Shown: positions 58,080 to 64,000 of the stretch, piece after piece | Numbering within the stretch: the first letter of the stretch is position 1 | Layout: every line of letters starts with the position of its first letter | NCBI GenBank assembly: GCA_005406025.1 | Contig: BGZK01000094.1 | Coordinates: forward strand, 62,001 to 126,000 | Reading direction: 5' to 3' | From: Eumeta japonica | Taxonomy: Eukaryota; Arthropoda; Insecta; Lepidoptera; Psychidae | DNA length: 64,000 nt | Notes under the pieces: model-generated | Told to the model about the DNA's origin: nothing | Seen by the model: only the letters and a program-made list of their open reading frames with translations | Databases searched by the model: none | Made by a program: the position numbers and the translations under genes

Positions 58080-59290
58080 CGACAAGTAACATTTGAATGT
58101 GTTACTTGTCAGCGTACGAGATGAATTTAAGAGACAGCTCTCCCATTTTTTAGTTTATACTGAATTCTTTCAAATGATACAGACTGCTATCCGTGAATAG
58201 GTTGAATAGCCACGGTGAAGTTACACATCCCTGTTTTACACCCCAGCGGGTGTCAAACCAGTAAGTATATGCCCTATTTATTCGAACTCAGACGTTGTAG
58301 CCTCTGTATAGAGATTTCAGTGTCCGTATCAATCCGTCACTCACACCGTAAATGGACGAGGTTTTCCATATATAGTTTCTCCTCATTGTGTTATAAGCTT
58401 TTTGCACATCTACGAAAATATAACACAGAGGACCTTTCGTACAAATTCTTTTGTAGGGTTTCACAGGGAAAAGGTTTCTGTACACTCCATCCCTTTTCGA
58501 AATTCCACTTGTAAATTCCAGATCTTTATTTCAGCCTCATCCAAAACTCTTTTGTTAATTACTTTTGCATAAAGTTTGTCAACGTGCACTGAGGATATTT
58601 ATAGAACAGCAATATATGCAAATCTGCAGTGAGCCTTTCTCTTTTTAGTGGGATGAAATAATGATATTATGTCGATAATTTGGTACTCTAGGACTTTTTC
58701 AAGCAATTATTAAAGAGCTGGTAAATTTTCCACTAGGTATATACTTGCCAACTCTCAGCATCTCGGACGGAACTCTATCATATTCGACAACTTTTCCACC
58801 TTCCTTGTTTTTTGATGCTTTCCTATTTTTTTTCAGTACTAATTTCATTTTTACCATCATTCATATATTCTTTTGCAGTGACACTGTCATGTGCAACTGT
58901 ATCCCCACATGCAAAAACACTTTCGCAATAATTCTTCCAACTCTCTTTCGTGCGATTTTCTTCATTAAGTTAACATCCCTTACCGTCCCTAATCATATTT
59001 ATACACGGAATTATTCAGGGCCTTGTTCATCATATTCAGTAAAACTTTTTGGTTTCTCTCGAGACTATCCAGAAAACTTTTGCCGTAGCCTTCTTTTATT
59101 TAATTGTGTCACCTTCTTTCATACTCTTTAGCTCCTATTTTTGTGACTTAATGTACAATTTTAGCCTCTTTTAGCTTATCTTTCGAAATTCCCCTCTTTT
59201 ACTCTATGGTTGGCTTTTACAGACAGAAAATCTAGCTACGATTTCTTTTTTCATCGCTTACTTTCCTTATTTCGAAATTATATAAATCAT
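58080..59290 (-). pseudogene. LINE reverse transcriptase relic (minus strand)
   Basis: Read on the minus strand, blocks occur in order from high to low coordinates. They are: a degraded 'EYDRVPSEML' (about 58740-58790; family 'GYDRVSAEML'); a 'FRKG..' region; CYIFVDVQKAYNTMRRNYIW and YGVSDGLIRTLKSLYRGYNV (58291-58420; family 'FVDLQKAYDxV...LW..L..YGV...LI..L.SLY'); then WGVKQGC and SPWLFNLFTDS (about 58200-58260); then SYADK (about 58105), where the second catalytic Asp is lost. The family is an insect non-LTR element with 'GVRQGCVxSPWLFNLFMD' motifs. Frame breaks show it is dead. The 5'-side part (to about 59290) is recognised only by similarity to 44.74-45.07 kb. The relic ends at a short foldback (58081-58110). 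Confidence 0.75.
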
Positions 59291-59632
59291 TGTATGTCCA
59301 ATTTAAATTTATTTTTTTATTTATAGTGAACAAGGATTATATATAATGAACATGAATAGTGATATGAGAACAAAGTAAACAAACCTTTATTACTTTGTAT
59401 ACTAAAATATATTTTGTAATCTTCTACAAATTTTTATTCACTTTCACTCCGTAGTCCCTTACATTCGCATGGTCTCGCCAATGCTGCGATAGATCTTTAA
59501 TTCGGCAGATCACTCAGAAGTAGTCCATGCCAAAGTGGACTCCTCGGTACATTCTCATATCCACAAATTTGCTTTTCAACCGATCATCCACAATTATAAA
59601 GTCTTTCATAATTTTGTCGTTTCCTGTTCAAT

Positions 59633-59818
59633 GCCGGATTTAAACGTCAGGAGGCCTCGGGACAACAAAGGAGTGGAGCCCCAGGGCCCCAAATTATTTT
59701 CCCTTTACTAGTGTTTATAGTCTGAATTTGAATTTTTTTCCCGAAGTCTCTATTGTGGAGGTCCCTCTGTTTTGGAGGTCCTGGGGCTGTGGTCCCGGTT
59801 GCCCTCCCTATGTCCGGC
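59633..59818. repeat. GC-rich MITE (about 186 bp)
   Basis: The left end (gccggat...caggaggcctcgggac...gccccagggcccc) and the right end, read inverted (gccggac...gggagggcaaccgggac...gccccaggacctcc), match over about 65-70 bases. The element folds back over most of its length, with a short AT-rich centre. A 77-codon frame across it is a shadow. Confidence 0.65.
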
Positions 59819-59819
59819 T

Positions 59820-61278
59820 TTGTTCCTGTCCGGTGAGTATAAGAGCGTATCCTTCTGTGGACGAATGTGGTGTTTGTCACACATAAATTAAATCCTGAGC
59901 ATAGTAGGAGAAGTCTGTTTAATATTGTCTATATTAAATACTGCTGAGACGGTTTTGCCATACGACAAACCAAAAATTTGTTTTAATTTCATCTCCCCTG
60001 TATCATCTTAATTATATGATTAACACTCGTCGATCGATTATCTTCTTCAGAAAGATGAGTAAATTTTTGAATGAATAGCATTCTCCATTCAATCTATAAA
60101 ATAAACGGAAAAAACAGTACAAACAATCAAACAGGTAGAATAGAACAAACACTTGGACACATTGAATAGGTTTACTTTTATTGTAAGTGTATTTTTTTAT
60201 AAAATCTAATTCTATATCATATAGAATACATACAAAACCATGTATGACCCAAGTAAAGATTTGTTGGAAGCCAACTAAACGCCTCTGGAAGCCGATCCTC
60301 ACTTTATTGGCATCGTGATATTATTGAGTTTTTGTAGAATTTTATTGACTTCAAAAGAATATCCTTTTATAAATTATATTTAAATAACACATTAGAAAAT
60401 CAGTCGAAATATTTGGAATAATACAAATTCTTATAGTATCTTAAAATTAAATATGAAAATGCGATTACTTAAGTAGAATTCTTTATGAAGCTGTTTAGAT
60501 TTTGCAATAGTTCAATTAAGTGTTATAGTTTATAAAATTATTTTAATAAATAGCTATGGTACAGCCATTCTGTGGCCAACTTAGGTGCAGCACAAAATTG
60601 GGCCGATTCCACCGATAACATACCACAATCTCTCAGAAAATATACAAGAAGTAACAGATACCGCTATTCCGTTTCGTCCAGTGAATGAGAGTTCCCGTGG
60701 CCTATTCTCCTCCTCGTCATCTCACTTCCTCTCCATCAATCCCCCTATATCAGATACCCTATTACTACACTCTAAAAAAAAATTGATTGCTTCTAACAAA
60801 ACTGTAAAAACTGTGATCAAGTATTTTGATTCCATAAGAGCCTAACAAGATCTTAGAAACTTCAAATAAAATGATTTTGATTGATTATCATTGTTAAATG
60901 TACTAGTCTACTGTATTGCTCTAATTACTATTAGTTAACTAAAGCAATTTAGATCTTATACAATATTAATATGAAAAATTGCTATATCGACTAATTTATC
61001 TTAACAAATCCAATTTATATCTGGTCAAAGTCAACAAAAAAATTATTATATCAACTAATTCACGTTAATGAATTCAACTAAGACCATGATCAGTACCAAC
61101 ATAGAAATGATTGTAGTAATTGATTCAGCTTAATAAATTTAATTTAGAACTTGTTACATTTGAACTATATAATGTTTATTATGGTCTAATTCATTTACTT
61201 CATTCACCTATGAAACTTGTTTAATTCTAATTGTAACATTATAATGATAACTAAGTTACTCTTGTTTAAATCCAATAA
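59820..61278. other. AT-rich intergenic sequence
   Basis: No gene or clear repeat. 60585-60845 has an 86-codon plus frame without family features. Confidence 0.35.
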
Positions 61279-61279
61279 C

Positions 61280-61474
61280 AGCCTTTCCCACCATCTTCTT
61301 TTAATCTGATTTCTGCCAAAAGTCATTTTTAAAATTAGCTTTACGTTGTATGTTGTCCCTTTAGCGATTATAAGGGCTGAGAAACCGTTGAAAAGAAGAC
61401 GTGGAATGCAAAACTAATTTTAATAGTGACTTTTGGTCAAAAGTTAGTTTAAAAGAAGATGGTAAAAGAGGCCC
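61280..61474. repeat. Foldback MITE (about 195 bp)
   Basis: The left arm (61280-61352; 'ccaccatcttcttttaa', 'ccaaaagtca', 'taaaattag') pairs with the right arm (about 61403-61474; 'ctaattttaatagtgac', 'ttttggtcaaaag', 'ttaaaagaagatggt') over about 70 bases at high identity, with an unpaired centre of about 50 bases. It is non-coding. Confidence 0.7.
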
Positions 61475-62780
61475 TAAGAAACATATTGTTTAATTGACTA
61501 ACGTCCGTATTAGTAAATCACACCTAATTCTCAGAATACCTATGAGGTTACATATGATGGGTTGTTCTAAAGTCCACTCCTAATCACCTGTAACGCGTAA
61601 TTGATAGTTAACATGTTCCACATTTAAAAGTGCACTGAAGTTTGATGTATTAATTATGACAGCACCTCCACTGCTAACTCAAACGCAGTCTCAAAGTTGA
61701 GAACGATTTACCAATACAGGCATAATATACTTTATTCACTTTGAAAATTAGTGCCAACGTAAAATTCTGCTCTATCCGTAATCAGTCTCGATCGTAGTTA
61801 GCACGGCCGTGTGCTGTTGCTATATTTTATCTATCAGCAATTATAGAAAACCTAAGTTGATGTTAATTCTAGGAGAAGAAACAAGAAGTAAAATATACTT
61901 ATGTTTAAATTATCACAGCTCATAAACAATTATTAGAATATACTACATTTAAAAAATCTAAATTTATATAAAAAATTGAAATCCAAAAATAAATCTCATT
62001 ATTTCTTGTAATTGACATATGTGAAAAATTTTAGATAATATAAAATCAAAACAAATTGTAAGAAAATAGTAACAAATTATTAATTTTTAAACAGTACAGT
62101 GCAACGTTACATATTTTTTTTCTATTGTTAAAGTATTTATATTACAAGGTATCGACGATAATAATGAATTATAGAAACTAACGACCTTCTGTGCTGTGTT
62201 TGGTTTGTTCTTTGATTTCTTATACTTTTGGTACATGTATACATGATCTTCAACATCAACACCAACCAACAATACCACAAATATCTCATTCACTAATGCA
62301 ATTACGTCTGTCTTTTCGCAAGTTATACAAATAGGTACTAAATAAATAAACGAAAAAGCCACCAACAAAATGAACCAATTTAAAATCGAGCGGCACATGA
62401 TCAGCTATTGACTAACGATAAGTATGCGTTAAATTTGTTCAGTTGTCTAAGCGTCCTGTAAATCAAAAATTACTTTATTAATTTAAAAGTGAAAATAATA
62501 AAAACTACTAATATGTTTAATTATTTCAATTAATTTATTCTGAATTGATTTAATCTATATACGTGTGTGAGTTAACTACAAATAACTGATCAAATTATGC
62601 AGTAAGCAAGTAATGATTGGAAACAATGTATATATTTGTTAGAATTAATACAGTACCTACATTGTTAGTACATGCACAAATGAACTAGTTGTTATAACAA
62701 ATCAGTTTTTATTGATGTGTATAATTTCACAGTTGTTGTGATTAATTAATTAAGAGAAAATCTTAGTTAGTTTTCATTTT
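61475..62780. other. AT-rich intergenic sequence
   Basis: No gene recognised. A 103-codon minus-strand frame at 62087-62398 has hydrophobic stretches typical of AT-rich noise and no homology I can name. Confidence 0.35.
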
Positions 62781-62789
62781 TTACGGTGA

Positions 62790-63001
62790 CCCAAAAGGCT
62801 CAAGAAGTCAGCAAGCCATTGATGGCTTCTCTAGGGTTGCGAATGGACGCTCGCAAGTGGGCGTTGGTGATCATCTCTCTGATGGCCTGCCTGCTCATTT
62901 TCTCCTCGAATATGCTATATAATATTTTTTTTGAAATAGCTTGTTTTAAGATCTCTCGAAATCAACGAAGTCGATATATGTTAAATTTTCAGGAAGTCTA
63001 A
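62790..63001 (+). other. Short GC-balanced open segment with membrane-like stretch
   Basis: Bases about 62790-62915 are coding-like in composition compared with the flanks. Without an ATG until 62822, the frame reads KAQEVSKPLMASLGLRMDAR, then a hydrophobic run (WALVIISLMACLLIFSS, about 62856-62906) that could be one membrane segment, then turns to AT-rich noise before TAA/TAG-type stops near 63001. I do not recognise the protein. It could be a decayed exon, a captured gene fragment in a repeat, or chance. Confidence 0.25.
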
Positions 63002-63299
63002 GTTTAGTCAAGTCATTTCGAATGTCACAAATCCGGTTTCAGTCGGTTTATTTGTTCCAAAGGTATACAATGTATGTACATACATACATATGTGTCTATA
63101 ATTTTAACAGATTTAAAAGTTTTTTTGTTGGTTTGCCCTTTTTTTATGGAGTAAAGGAACTACAACAGATAGATTTTATTTAATTTTACCTGTCCATCTT
63201 TTTATCGTTTCTAGACATTTTTCTGCAGCATATATAAATATAAATTAATCGCCAAATGTGTGTGTGCGTATCATTTCCAAACGATTGCACCAAATTGGA

Positions 63300-63530
63300 T
63301 AATTTTTTATGAGTTCGTTATTGTCAGGACAAAGTTTTTATGAAAGAAAATAACCCTTTGTGTTCATCTGTCTGATTATTTGTTAGACGTATCTTCAGTA
63401 CAGCTAGACAGATCATAATACAACTGTCAGTGGAATGTAAAAGAGCTTACTGGGCTACATTTAGGGTACTTTGTATCATGATAACTCTTAGGGTTCCTGT
63501 ATGAAAATAAACCTTTACAAATACGATAAT
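63300..63530. repeat. Possible interspersed repeat
   Basis: 'tgtgttcatctgtctgatta', 'ctagacagatcataata' and 'agggttcctgtatga' are the inverted kind of phrases seen in the 19.6- and 21.4-kb repeats, so this may be another diverged copy on the opposite strand. Weak. Confidence 0.3.
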
Positions 63531-63539
63531 CCATTAAAA

Positions 63540-64000
63540 TTGAAGAAATCAAGGACAAGGAGCAGGATCGGAATCATGATGGGCACAGTGTCATCATTTC
63601 CTACAAAAAAAGGGCAAATAATGAATGTAAAGACGGGATTAATACTTAAAGTGTGATGAGCGGGATCTTTCATGTTTTGTGTGTTACGCTCCTAAAGTTT
63701 GTTACCTATTCGATCTTCGGTAATCTGTGATGATATATTTGTATTAATTGAATCCAGTCTATACCAGTTTTAAAAATTGATGTACTCACATTAAGCTGCA
63801 ATATCCTCAAGTTAGTTTGAGCTATATTTTATTTTGATACTAATAGGAATTGGAATTGAAAAAGAGATGGCGAACAGAATCAAAAACGAGGCCAGGATCA
63901 GAATCGCAAGCGAGACTAAAAGTTCGTTCTCAATTTCAGAACGGGGCTAGAGTCGAAAACGAGTGTGGGGACGGAATCAGAAACAAGTGTGACTGGGTTC
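63540..64000 (+). repeat. Degenerate GAATC/GAAACGAG purine-rich array
   Basis: Two purine-rich runs (63540-63590 and 63835-64000, the latter running off the window) consist of irregular units such as 'agaatcaaaaacgagg', 'aggatcagaatcgcaagcg' and 'gaatcagaaacaag'. They match the arrays at 55.26 kb and, inverted, at 40.9 kb. The interval 63600-63830 is ordinary AT-rich sequence. Confidence 0.5.

Noticed and set aside
58215..58514. 99-codon plus-strand frame
   Set aside because: Antisense shadow of the LINE reverse transcriptase relic, whose motifs are clear on the minus strand.
1..64000. mir-iab-4 / mir-iab-8 precursor expected between Abd-B and abd-A
   Set aside because: I looked on both strands for the known mature cores (around 'gtatactgaatgtatcc' and its complement) and did not find them. 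The gene is probably beyond this window.
1..64000. tRNA or rRNA genes, CRISPR arrays, bacterial-type operons
   Set aside because: No A-box/B-box pair with cloverleaf potential, no rRNA-like sequence and no regularly spaced direct repeats were seen. The window is insect nuclear DNA.

Overview
This is an insect genome window, most likely from a moth or butterfly. It is AT-rich, and it carries one recognisable protein-coding gene, the posterior Hox gene Abdominal-B (Abd-B), on the + strand. The lepidopteran assignment rests on overall composition and on repeats that look like common lepidopteran families (for example the 'atgcccgcgactccg' element near 40.7 kb, and repeats with 'gacagatagacagatagtc' or 'accctgacggtttcacc' motifs). 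It is an inference, not proof.

Layout. Bases 1-760 are upstream sequence with promoter-proximal posterior-Hox-type sites. A CpG-rich block (775-1080) and a leader with upstream ORFs lead into Abd-B exon 1 (coding 1563-2151). An intron of about 12 kb (2152-14105) holds a striking cluster of TTTAT-type (Abd-B/Caudal-like) sites at 3.8-4.6 kb, a 38-bp tandem repeat, a GT microsatellite, MITEs, palindromic hairpins and duplicated repeat fragments. Exon 2 (14106-14500) encodes the whole homeodomain. The splice phase joins exactly, giving a 327-residue protein. A likely 3' UTR follows, with polyadenylation signals near 15.85 and 16.07 kb.

From about 16 kb to the end I see no convincing intact protein-coding gene. 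By conserved insect Hox order (Abd-B 3' end facing abd-A) this should be the Abd-B/abd-A intergenic region, where iab-type enhancers, boundaries and non-coding transcripts would lie. It contains decayed transposons: a Jockey-like LINE reverse transcriptase relic at 18.4-19.1 kb; two abutting mariner relics of different subfamilies at 22.2-24.4 kb; a third mariner fragment at 25.0 kb; another copy of the first mariner family, internally rearranged, at 33.9-35.1 kb; and two fragments of a second LINE family at 44.7 and 58.1-59.3 kb. It also contains foldback MITEs.

Between them sit discrete GC-rich islands (28.5, 28.9, 30.0, 30.5-30.9, 37.9-38.3, 48.3, 49.4, 50.6-51.1 kb) and a second TTTAT-site cluster (40.1-40.4 kb). 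These are the best candidates for cis-regulatory modules, Polycomb response elements or non-coding RNA promoters of the bithorax-type complex. Several near-perfect hairpins (9.94, 10.3, 32.0, 46.8, 47.4, 54.5 kb) could be small-RNA precursors or palindromic transposon remains. I did not see the known mir-iab-4/8 mature sequence. All regulatory assignments are inferences from composition and motif content.
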